Shown: in pieces, positions 11,637 through 17,015 of the stretch | How positions within the stretch are numbered: the stretch's first letter is position 1 | Layout: the number at the start of each line of letters is the position of its first letter | Source of the DNA: Candidatus Magasanikiibacteriota bacterium | Lineage (GTDB): Bacteria; Patescibacteriota; Patescibacteriia; Magasanikbacterales; GWA2-37-8 | Direction: 5' to 3' | DNA length: 17,015 nucleotides | Assembly: GCA_026396535.1 (NCBI GenBank) | Contig: JAPLWP010000025.1 | Coordinates: forward strand, 1 to 17,015 | Made by a program: the position numbers and the translations under genes | Notes under the pieces: model-generated | The model's database searches: none | What the model saw: only the letters and a program-made list of their open reading frames with translations | Told to the model about the DNA's origin: nothing

Positions 11637-12945
11637 AAATTTTCAACTTATTGTTGCGGGCGGCGGTATTACGGGCAGTGCACTACTATATACCTTGAGT
11701 CGCTACACCAATTTACAAAGTATTGCTCTGCTAGAAAAACACGACGGCCTGGGTCAAGCCAATACCAGCGGTCTGCGCAATAGCCAGACTTTGCATTTTG
11801 GCGATATTGAAACTAATTATAATTTGGAAAAAGCCAAAAAAGTAAAAATTGGCGCCAGCATGGTGGCCAAATATTTGGACAGACTACCATCCAACAATGG
11901 AATTTTTCTTCATTCCAATAGTATGATTCTGGCGATTGGTGAAAATGAGATAAAAACTTTGAAAGAAAGATTCGAGCAATTTAAAGAAGCATACCCTGAT
12001 TTAAAAAGAATAGAGGCCGATGAGATCGCAAAAATAGAGCCACAAATTATGCAGGGCCGTGACCCACAAATTCCAGTATTGGCGCTGTATTCCACCACTG
12101 GCTATACTGTGAATTATCAAAAGCTGGCGGAAAGTTTTGTACAAAATACTGATAAAAATAAAACTGAGATATTTTTTAATACCAAAATAAAATCTATAAA
12201 AAAATCTGGCGATAATTATATTGTCACTACTGACCAAGATACCTTTACTGCTCCGGTAGTAGTGGTAGCGCTAGGCACTCACAGTTTATTATTTGCCAAA
12301 CATCTGGGATACGGATTGGAGTATGCGGTCTTGCCAGTGATTGGGGATTATTACACTTCCGACCATCGCCTGCTCAACGGCAAGGTCTATACTATGCAAA
12401 ATGAAAAACTACCTTTTGCGGCTGTTCATGGCGATCCTAATATTTTTGATACCGCCGAAACCCGCTTTGGGCCTACCGCTTTATCTTTGCCAATACTCGA
12501 GCGCGGCTCACTAAAAACTTTGCCAGACTTTTTTCGCTCGGCCGGTTTTGACTGGAACGCTTTTATGACTATCGTCAAAATTCATTCTGATCCGGATATC
12601 CTCAAATTTATTATTGAAAATTTTATCTTCACCCTACCATTTATTGGTCGCTCGGCTTTTGTAAAAAATATTGCCAAAATAATTCCAACTATAAAAAAAT
12701 CTGATCTGCAATCCAAAAAAGGATTGGGTGGCATTCGCCCACAATTGGTAAATAAAAAAGAGCGACGCCTATTACTAGGAGCCGCTGAAATTTTGGGTGA
12801 TAAAATTATTTTTAATGTGACCCCATCCCCTGGCGCTACCGCTTGTCTGCAGAATGCCCTGGGAATGACCAAAAAAATTGAAGAATTTTTTGGCGGCCAA
12901 ATTCAATTCGATGAAACTTCTTTCAAACGTGACTTTATCGACTAG
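11626..12945 (+). CDS. FAD-dependent oxidoreductase, malate:quinone oxidoreductase/L-2-hydroxyglutarate dehydrogenase-like
   Basis: The 439-residue protein has an N-terminal Rossmann FAD site (LIVAGGGITGSALLYTLSR, with GGGITG at 12-17 and Glu37 at the end of beta2). It then has NSQTLHFGDIETNY (52-65), a conserved substrate-side segment VHGDPNIF (267-274) with TRFGPTAL (279-286), and a C-terminal FAD contact TPSPGATACLQNA (399-411). The pattern matches the MQO/LhgO group, which oxidises 2-hydroxyacids with FAD and passes electrons to quinone or another acceptor. No signal peptide or strong membrane helix is seen, so membrane association would be peripheral. Most CPR bacteria lack a respiratory chain, so the acceptor and true substrate are uncertain. 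The start overlaps the reductase gene by 11 nt. The stop TAG shares CTAG (12942-12945) with the stop of the convergent kinase, and no terminator lies between them. Confidence 0.85.
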   Translation: MANKNFQLIVAGGGITGSALLYTLSRYTNLQSIALLEKHDGLGQANTSGLRNSQTLHFGDIETNYNLEKAKKVKIGASMVAKYLDRLPSNNGIFLHSNSMILAIGENEIKTLKERFEQFKEAYPDLKRIEADEIAKIEPQIMQGRDPQIPVLALYSTTGYTVNYQKLAESFVQNTDKNKTEIFFNTKIKSIKKSGDNYIVTTDQDTFTAPVVVVALGTHSLLFAKHLGYGLEYAVLPVIGDYYTSDHRLLNGKVYTMQNEKLPFAAVHGDPNIFDTAETRFGPTALSLPILERGSLKTLPDFFRSAGFDWNAFMTIVKIHSDPDILKFIIENFIFTLPFIGRSAFVKNIAKIIPTIKKSDLQSKKGLGGIRPQLVNKKERRLLLGAAEILGDKIIFNVTPSPGATACLQNALGMTKKIEEFFGGQIQFDETSFKRDFID

Positions 12946-13910
12946 ATAATTTTGGCGTAAGTTTCTTTGTGTTCATCAATAAATTTCTTCATCTGTGATT
13001 TGGTCAGCAATCCTTGCTGTGCCCCAATATAACCAACCACGCTAGCGGAATTAGCCGCGCCATAGCGAAGAGCGGTCTTAATATCTTTTCCCTGAATTAA
13101 AGCTGTCACCAAACCGGTAGCAAAGGCATCGCCAGCACCGGTTTTTTCAACTACTGGCAAATTAAAGATTGGCTGAAAATAAAAATTTTCACCGTCAAAA
13201 CATGTAGCACCATTTTTGCCGTCCGTCACTACCACTATTTTTGGTCCGTATTTTTTGAGTTTGGTTAGTAGAATTTTTATATCTTCTTCTTTTCCCACCA
13301 GACGCCAAGCTTCTTCTTTATTTACAATAAACACTTCAAGCACTGATAATAAATTTTTCATCCCATCAATACCATCACGCAATTCATGAGCGCCGGGATT
13401 GTAACCAATTTTTACTTTTTCTTTTTTGGCTTTTTTCACTGCTTGAGAATGTAATAATTCATGACCATCTGGCAGAGCACCCAAAAACATCCACTTGGTT
13501 TTGACGCCTGATGGTAGACTATATTTTCTAGGTACCTGAAAAGTCAAAAGTGTACGCTCACCTTTAAAACTTAAAATTGAAGAATAGTCAGTACGATTTT
13601 TTTTATCAACTACTATATATTTTGTAGCAACTTTTTCTTTTTTAAAAACAGCTAAACTATCTTTACCTGGAGAATCATTACCTATTACAGTATATAGAGC
13701 CGCCTTGAGCCCCAGGCGCGCGCTGCCCACCGCATTGTTGGGCGCTGTGCCTACTCCTGGTACATTAGTCACTTTTTGTACCGGAATTTTATCGGCATAA
13801 TTCAGACAAAGTTGGCACGCGGAATTATCAATACGGCAATTTATGGTAGCTTCATGAAGCTCTAAGAATACATCAAGGGCAGTTCCTCCAATGGATAGAA
13901 TATCGTACAT
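12942..13910 (-). CDS. PfkB-family carbohydrate or nucleoside kinase
   Basis: The 322-residue protein shows the ribokinase/PfkB fold: an N-terminal ILSIGGTALDVFL (4-16), the substrate-side glycine segment GVGTAPNNAVGSARLGL (52-68), NKEEAWRL (197-204, metal/phosphate region) and the C-terminal signature VVEKTGAGDAFATG (253-266) with catalytic Asp261 and the anion hole GAGD. It phosphorylates a sugar, sugar phosphate or nucleoside with ATP; the sequence does not fix which. Three cysteines sit close together near the lid (C25, C32, C35 in CRIDNSACQLC). This is unusual for the family and may bind metal or form a redox pair. The gene has a strong promoter (13935-13963). It is convergent with the oxidoreductase, with overlapping stop codons. 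The ATG at 13910 has no Shine-Dalgarno site. Confidence 0.9.
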   Translation of the reverse strand: MYDILSIGGTALDVFLELHEATINCRIDNSACQLCLNYADKIPVQKVTNVPGVGTAPNNAVGSARLGLKAALYTVIGNDSPGKDSLAVFKKEKVATKYIVVDKKNRTDYSSILSFKGERTLLTFQVPRKYSLPSGVKTKWMFLGALPDGHELLHSQAVKKAKKEKVKIGYNPGAHELRDGIDGMKNLLSVLEVFIVNKEEAWRLVGKEEDIKILLTKLKKYGPKIVVVTDGKNGATCFDGENFYFQPIFNLPVVEKTGAGDAFATGLVTALIQGKDIKTALRYGAANSASVVGYIGAQQGLLTKSQMKKFIDEHKETYAKII

Positions 13911-13934
13911 AGTAGTAAAAAATTTATAATATAA

Positions 13935-13963
13935 ATTATACCACCAAACGGACGGCCGTTCAA
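13935..13963 (-). promoter_or_regulatory. Promoter of the PfkB kinase gene, with an inverted repeat in the spacer
   Basis: On the minus strand the -35 is TTGAAC (13963-13958), the spacer is 17 bp and the -10 is a perfect TATAAT (13940-13935). The plus strand reads AACGG-ACGG-CCGTT across the -35 and spacer, a 5+5 inverted repeat that could be an operator. Confidence 0.75.
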
Positions 13964-13972
13964 ATGTAAAAC

Positions 13973-13998
13973 AAAAAAGAGGCTTTTACCTCTTTTTC
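13973..13998 (-). terminator. Terminator after tRNA-Trp
   Basis: On the minus strand AAAAAGAGG pairs with CCTCTTTTT (9 bp, 6-nt loop), and the T-run continues into TGTTTT. It lies 7 nt beyond the tRNA-Trp 3' end and closes the long minus-strand transcription unit. Confidence 0.88.
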
Positions 13999-14004
13999 AC
14001 TATG

Positions 14005-14076
14005 CAGGCCCACTCGGATTCGAACCGAGAACCTCGGTTTTGGAGACCGATGTTTTACCATTGAAACTATGGACCT
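14005..14076 (-). tRNA. tRNA-Trp (anticodon CCA)
   Basis: The 72-nt cloverleaf has acceptor AGGTCCA/TGGGCCT, anticodon stem TCGGT/ACCGA with loop CTCCAAA, and T-arm CTCGG-TTCGAAT-CCGAG. Discriminator G. The next bases are CAT, so the 3' CCA is not encoded and must be added by an enzyme. It lies 5 nt after the DUF1189 gene stop. In many bacteria tRNA-Trp precedes secE-nusG; here a terminator follows instead. Confidence 0.95.
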
Positions 14077-14081
14077 AAATT

Positions 14082-14858
14082 TTATTTTTCTTTCTTAAAC
14101 AAAGCGTAATACATTATGACAGCAAATAATACGGACCAAAGCAAACTCATGAAAGGAATTCCCACTACCATCTGATCCAAAATCAGCGGTCCAGTAATAG
14201 CAAATAATCCTACAGTAAATACTTCCTTAAAAGTATAGGTGAAAGTATGTTTTTTACCCCATTGATACAATACCAAACTGATAAAAAATATGTTGATCAA
14301 ATTTCCGACGACCAAATACAACAATATTATAATGGAAAATCCTAAAGTAAACAAACTGAGCATGCGGCGGCTAAGCAATGTATCAGCCCAACCCAGTACC
14401 ATCGCGCGATTGGCATCAAAATCAGTACCGGCGGCAAACACCTGACTTTTTACAGTTTTATCTTGAGGATTATAAATTTCAGCGCGATCGCGAGTGACTA
14501 ATATTCCCACCACACTATCATTATCCACAAATTGTTTTACTTGAAGAGTGCTGGTAGAAACTGTGTCTACCACTATGACCGCATTTTCGTATTTTTTTAT
14601 ATAAGGTTGAGCTACACCGGTCACCTGTAGCTGACCATTGCTCATATGAGCTTGAAAATCTGGCAATTCCTGAGAAAGCTTGGCTTTCCAAATCGGCGCA
14701 TCGGAGAAATATTTTATAGAGGTTGGAATAACTATCAGACCAGCCAATAAAAAAGTCAAAAGAAAAAAATAGCCCCAAGCCCAGCGAGTATTATCTTTTT
14801 GCTGACGGAGCCATTTGAAATTATACAAACTGTTGTAAAGCGAGTTAAAAAAACTCAT
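14082..14858 (-). CDS. DUF1189-like multi-pass membrane protein
   Basis: The 258-residue protein starts MSFFNSLYNSLYNFKWLR, has a first membrane helix at about 28-47 (GYFFLLTFLLAGLIVIPTS), an extracytoplasmic domain of about 115 residues (50-165) and several membrane helices at about 167-198, 212-232 and 234-253. This layout and the start resemble the DUF1189 family, whose function I do not know. The outer domain includes the pattern AVIVVDTVSTST...VTRDRAEIYN, also seen in DUF1189-type proteins. The ATG at 14858 lies 9 nt after the rpmG stop, and tRNA-Trp follows after 5 nt, so the gene is transcribed within the tRNA/rpmG unit. Confidence in the frame is high; in the family it is moderate. 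Confidence 0.82.
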   Translation of the reverse strand: MSFFNSLYNSLYNFKWLRQQKDNTRWAWGYFFLLTFLLAGLIVIPTSIKYFSDAPIWKAKLSQELPDFQAHMSNGQLQVTGVAQPYIKKYENAVIVVDTVSTSTLQVKQFVDNDSVVGILVTRDRAEIYNPQDKTVKSQVFAAGTDFDANRAMVLGWADTLLSRRMLSLFTLGFSIIILLYLVVGNLINIFFISLVLYQWGKKHTFTYTFKEVFTVGLFAITGPLILDQMVVGIPFMSLLWSVLFAVIMYYALFKKEK

Positions 14859-14867
14859 AAACCAAAT

Positions 14868-15020
14868 TTATTTGGTCTCTTTGTGTTCAGTGTGTTTCTT
14901 GCAAGATTTGCAATGCTTGTTTAGGAGCAAGCGAGTCTTGATCTTTTTGTTGCGAGTAGTGAAAGAGTTTACGCGTTTGCAAACTGAACATTCCATTTTC
15001 GCTAGGGTATCTTGTGACAT
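14868..15020 (-). CDS. rpmG: Ribosomal protein bL33
   Basis: The 50-codon frame (ATG at 15020, TAA at 14868-14870) encodes a small basic protein, MSQDTLAKMECSVCKRVNSF and onward. It has two CxxC pairs (C11/C14 and C37/C40, the latter in NKHCKSCKKHTEHKE) that form the zinc ribbon of the zinc-binding (C+) form of bL33 in the large ribosomal subunit. The length is typical. It lies among tRNA genes as in many bacteria, where rpmG is near tRNA-Trp and secE. A small palindrome, ACCAAAT-TT-ATTTGGT (14861-14876), covers the stop codon. Confidence 0.95.
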   Translation of the reverse strand: MSQDTLAKMECSVCKRVNSFTTRNKKIKTRLLLNKHCKSCKKHTEHKETK

Positions 15021-15039
15021 ATTTTTTAATTAAATTACC

Positions 15040-15124
15040 TGGTGGGCAGAGTAGGATTCGAACCTACGAAGGCGGAGCCAGCAGATTTACAGTCTGCCCC
15101 AGTTAGCCACTTTGGTATCTGCCC
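15040..15124 (-). tRNA. tRNA-Tyr (anticodon GTA)
   Basis: The 85-nt class II tRNA has acceptor GGGCAGA/TCTGCCC, anticodon stem GCAGA/TCTGC with loop CTGTAAA, a long variable arm (GGCTCCGCC) and T-arm GTAGG-TTCGAAT-CCTAC. Discriminator A. The 3' CCA is encoded (15042-15040). Confidence 0.96.
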
Positions 15125-15134
15125 TAAAAAAACT

Positions 15135-15210
15135 TGGAGCCGGCTTAGGGATTCGAACCCTAGACCTACGGTTTACAAAACCGTTGCTCTACCAACTGAG
15201 CTAAGCCGGC
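15135..15210 (-). tRNA. tRNA-Thr (anticodon TGT)
   Basis: The 76-nt cloverleaf has acceptor GCCGGCT/AGCCGGC, D-arm GCTC-AGTTGGTA-GAGC, anticodon stem ACGGT/ACCGT with loop TTTGTAA, and T-arm TAGGG-TTCGAAT-CCCTA. Discriminator T. The 3' CCA is encoded. It lies 10 nt upstream of tRNA-Tyr in the direction of transcription. Confidence 0.96.
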
Positions 15211-15254
15211 ACAATTACCTTTGGTATGGTATAACTGAAAAAAGGACCACCTAG

Positions 15255-15327
15255 AGCCGTTGTCGGGATTTGAACCCGAGACCTTTTCCTTACCATGGAA
15301 ATGCTCTACCAACTGAGCTACAACGGC
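15255..15327 (-). tRNA. tRNA-Thr (anticodon GGT)
   Basis: The 73-nt cloverleaf has acceptor GCCGTTG/CAACGGC, D-arm GCTC-AGTTGGTA-GAGC, anticodon stem TTTCC/GGAAA with loop ATGGTAA, and T-arm TCGGG-TTCAAAT-CCCGA. Discriminator T. The following bases are CTA, so CCA is not encoded, unlike the two downstream tRNAs. It starts 5 nt after the TPR gene stop. Confidence 0.95.
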
Positions 15328-15332
15328 TTATT

Positions 15333-16235
15333 TTATAAACTGTCAATGCGGTATTTAAACTCGGGCAACTTAGAATTTTCCGGATTTGACATACGCAATT
15401 TAGAAAAAGCCTCAGTAGCCAATTTCTTGTCTTGACATAGTATAGCAGTTTCAAGTAGAAAGTCAAGATATTTTGGGTTTTGTGGTTCTAGTTCCACCGC
15501 CTGCATTATCGCCTCTTTGGCAATATCGTTTTGGCCTACTTTTAACAGCAATTCTGCTAGGTGGGCAAAGCGTGGCGATAGCGCATCGTTGGCTACTACA
15601 GCCAATTGATAGTATTCAATTGCCTGATATACATCATCATCCTCCTCAGCCATCTGGGCCAACCGTACCATCACAGCGTCATTTTCCGGTTCAAGCTGAT
15701 GTAAGAAAGTAAAGGTTTGTTTGGCTTCTTCTCTAGCGCCACGGCGCAAATAAGTTTCAGCTAGACCTCGATAGGCATCGGCTGATTTGGCATCAATTTT
15801 TATTGCTTCAATAAAAGATTGTTCCGCTCGATCAAAGCCCCCTATTTCTAAATATTGTGTACCTTCCTGAATCAAACTTTTCAATCTAGTGGTCAATTCT
15901 TCATTACTGAGTTGACTGTGCTCTTCTTTGGTTTTTACCATCTGTTCATGGTGAAGTAGGCGCTCTATTTTTCCTACATAAATTCTAAATTTGAGCTGCA
16001 CTTTTCCCCAGAAATTTTCTAGAGGTTTTAATTTTTGTCCCAATTTTTGTTTGGTCTCATGGGATTTCACATCCAAACGACGCAAGATAATTTCATTTTT
16101 CTTACGGTTGGTTTTTTCTTGCGGCAAATTTTGAGTATCTAGGTTGGATATCTGAGGCATTTTGCTCCAGACAATAAAACCAATTACTCCAAGACATGCC
16201 AACGTGACTAATAAAAATAGGATGTTGATAAGCAT
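15333..16235 (-). CDS. TPR-repeat protein with an N-terminal membrane anchor, 300 aa
   Basis: The start chosen is ATG at 16235, 2 nt after the tpiA stop. A frame reaching to 16268 would overlap tpiA and adds residues unlike the family. Residues 3-23 (INILFLLVTLACLGVIGFIVW) form a membrane anchor. A basic linker (about 35-110) and a run of tetratricopeptide repeats (about 119-285) follow, with typical signatures such as GGFDRAEQSFIEAIKID, ADAYRGLAETYLRRGAREEA, YQAIEYYQLAV and VGQNDIAKEAIMQAVELEP. The domain is most likely cytoplasmic and acts as a protein-binding scaffold; the partner is unknown. It is co-transcribed with tpiA and leads directly into the tRNA cluster. Confidence 0.9.
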   Translation of the reverse strand: MLINILFLLVTLACLGVIGFIVWSKMPQISNLDTQNLPQEKTNRKKNEIILRRLDVKSHETKQKLGQKLKPLENFWGKVQLKFRIYVGKIERLLHHEQMVKTKEEHSQLSNEELTTRLKSLIQEGTQYLEIGGFDRAEQSFIEAIKIDAKSADAYRGLAETYLRRGAREEAKQTFTFLHQLEPENDAVMVRLAQMAEEDDDVYQAIEYYQLAVVANDALSPRFAHLAELLLKVGQNDIAKEAIMQAVELEPQNPKYLDFLLETAILCQDKKLATEAFSKLRMSNPENSKLPEFKYRIDSL

Positions 16236-16237
16236 AT

Positions 16238-16924
16238 TTAGCAGGCATTGTGCACAATATCCTTCCAACTGTCAAGATGAGTGGAGGCCGCGCCAACTAA
16301 TATACCATCAATATTTGATTGCTTTAAATATTCAGCTGCGGTGTTGGGACGCACACTTCCTCCAAATAATATTATCGGTTCAAGGTCTTTGGTGAGCGCC
16401 AAAACGGTCTTTTTGATGAATCCATGAACACGATTTGCTTCTGTTGCATCACAATGTTTACCTTGTTCCTGCACACCCAAGCCTTTGCTAATCGCCCAGA
16501 CTGGCTCATAGGCACTTTCTTGAGCAGTTTCACCCACGCAGAGCACCGGCATCAAACCAATGCTCAGAGCACCTTCCATTTTCATTCTGATTTCATGATT
16601 AGTTTCATGAAAAAGATGGCGGCGTTCAGAGTGACCGACCAACGCGTATTTACTACCGATATCCTTATACATCGCGGCGGACACTTCCCCGGTGAATCCA
16701 CCTTTATCTTCAAAATAAATATTTTGTGCGCCTACTGCGATAGGGGTCTTTTTGAGATTCTTTACTACCGCTGTACTAGACAGCGCACTTGGAAAAACTG
16801 CCATCTTAATTTTTTTAGGCAATTTTTTAGAAAATTTTACCAAGTCTTTGGAAAGCTTTTCACTCTCAGCCATTCCCAAATACATCTTCCAGTTAGCAAA
16901 AAGATAAATATTGGTTTTGGCCAT
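16238..16924 (-). CDS. tpiA: Triosephosphate isomerase with a short internal deletion, 228 aa
   Basis: This enzyme interconverts dihydroxyacetone phosphate and glyceraldehyde 3-phosphate in glycolysis. The catalytic residues are present: Asn11 and Lys13 (FANWKMY), His98 (VGHSERR) and Glu140 (YEPVWAI). The phosphate-binding ends FGGSV (187-191) and GILVGAAS (207-214) are also there. About 30 residues are missing between beta5 (CVGET, 129-133) and beta6 (AYEPVWAI, 138-145), where helix alpha5 normally lies. Loop 6 reads WAISKG instead of WAIGTG. The protein is therefore 228 residues, against about 250 in most species. It may still fold by some rearrangement, or it may be inactive or affected by an assembly deletion. 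The ATG at 16924 follows the upstream gene's stop by 6 nt, and the TPR gene follows after 2 nt. Confidence 0.93.
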   Translation of the reverse strand: MAKTNIYLFANWKMYLGMAESEKLSKDLVKFSKKLPKKIKMAVFPSALSSTAVVKNLKKTPIAVGAQNIYFEDKGGFTGEVSAAMYKDIGSKYALVGHSERRHLFHETNHEIRMKMEGALSIGLMPVLCVGETAQESAYEPVWAISKGLGVQEQGKHCDATEANRVHGFIKKTVLALTKDLEPIILFGGSVRPNTAAEYLKQSNIDGILVGAASTHLDSWKDIVHNAC

Positions 16925-16930
16925 ATATTT

Positions 16931-17015
16931 TTATTTTAAAATTTTAATTAAATCTTCTTTTTTTACAGTACCGATAGCGGCTGCTCGGACTAGTTTCCAA
17001 TCAAAGATTTTTTTG
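16931..17015 (-). CDS. C-terminal end of an unidentified upstream gene (partial)
   Basis: A frame open to the right edge ends with TAA at 16931-16933. The last residues read FDWKLVRAAAIGTVKKEDLI and then KILK. The fragment is too short to assign. In its favour are the 6-nt spacing to tpiA on the same strand and a sensible helical, basic C-terminus. A glycolytic or other central metabolism gene would be typical before tpiA, but this is not shown. Confidence 0.6.
   Translation of the reverse strand, partial: KKIFDWKLVRAAAIGTVKKEDLIKILK

Noticed and set aside
15042..15254. Plus-strand frame across two tRNA genes
   Set aside because: It is antisense to clear tRNA cloverleafs; such frames are a known annotation artefact.
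1..17015. CRISPR arrays, insertion sequences, integrase genes, rRNA genes, long direct repeats
   Set aside because: None was seen on either strand by reading; short inverted repeats are explained by terminators or listed hairpins.

Overview
The window is a gene-dense bacterial chromosome segment. Sampled resident genes are AT-rich, at roughly 25-42% GC. The best fit is a Candidate Phyla Radiation (Patescibacteria) genome of the Parcubacteria-like kind. This is inferred from the cut-off DNA-transfer-ATPase-type membrane protein at the left edge, a SecD with a large peptidyl-prolyl isomerase insert, a SecA with an extra loop, very short spacers, and the near absence of Shine-Dalgarno sequences before resident genes. 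TGA is used as a stop and Trp is encoded by TGG, so the code looks standard (table 11). No mobile element, CRISPR array or rRNA was seen.

Layout. 1-789 (minus): the N-terminal part of a membrane protein that resembles the CPR type IV secretion/DNA-transfer ATPase family, preceded by a 57-residue membrane peptide. 873-3845 (minus): secD-secF with its own promoter and terminator; secD carries a one-base frameshift in an A-run. 3983-4189 (minus): a DUF1653 gene with its own promoter and terminator. 4365-5039 (minus) and 8194-8934 (plus): two unrecognised GC-rich genes (roughly 53-54% GC in sampled stretches), each a single-gene unit, flanking secA (5167-7920, minus). 9060-11042 (minus): an mntH-type metal transporter followed by a metallo-beta-lactamase-fold hydrolase. 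11115-12945 (plus): a RibD/DHFR-like reductase overlapping an MQO-like FAD oxidoreductase. 12942-13910 (minus): a PfkB sugar kinase whose stop codon shares the bases CTAG with the stop of the convergent oxidoreductase. 13973-17015 (minus): a probable long transcription unit read as unknown gene tail, tpiA, TPR membrane protein, tRNA-Thr(GGT), tRNA-Thr(TGT), tRNA-Tyr(GTA), rpmG, DUF1189 gene, tRNA-Trp(CCA), terminator.

How it works together. SecA, SecD and SecF form the motor and the proton-driven accessory part of Sec export. The isomerase modules built into SecD suggest that translocation is coupled to folding on the outer face of the membrane. The tRNA/rpmG block is translation housekeeping and tpiA is glycolysis.

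Most unusual: (1) the two GC-rich orphan genes, each set between AT-rich, host-like promoter and terminator elements, with an AGGAGGT motif and a GC-rich foldable segment just after the stop codon; (2) the double parvulin-like insert in SecD; (3) a triosephosphate isomerase lacking about 30 residues between beta5 and beta6.
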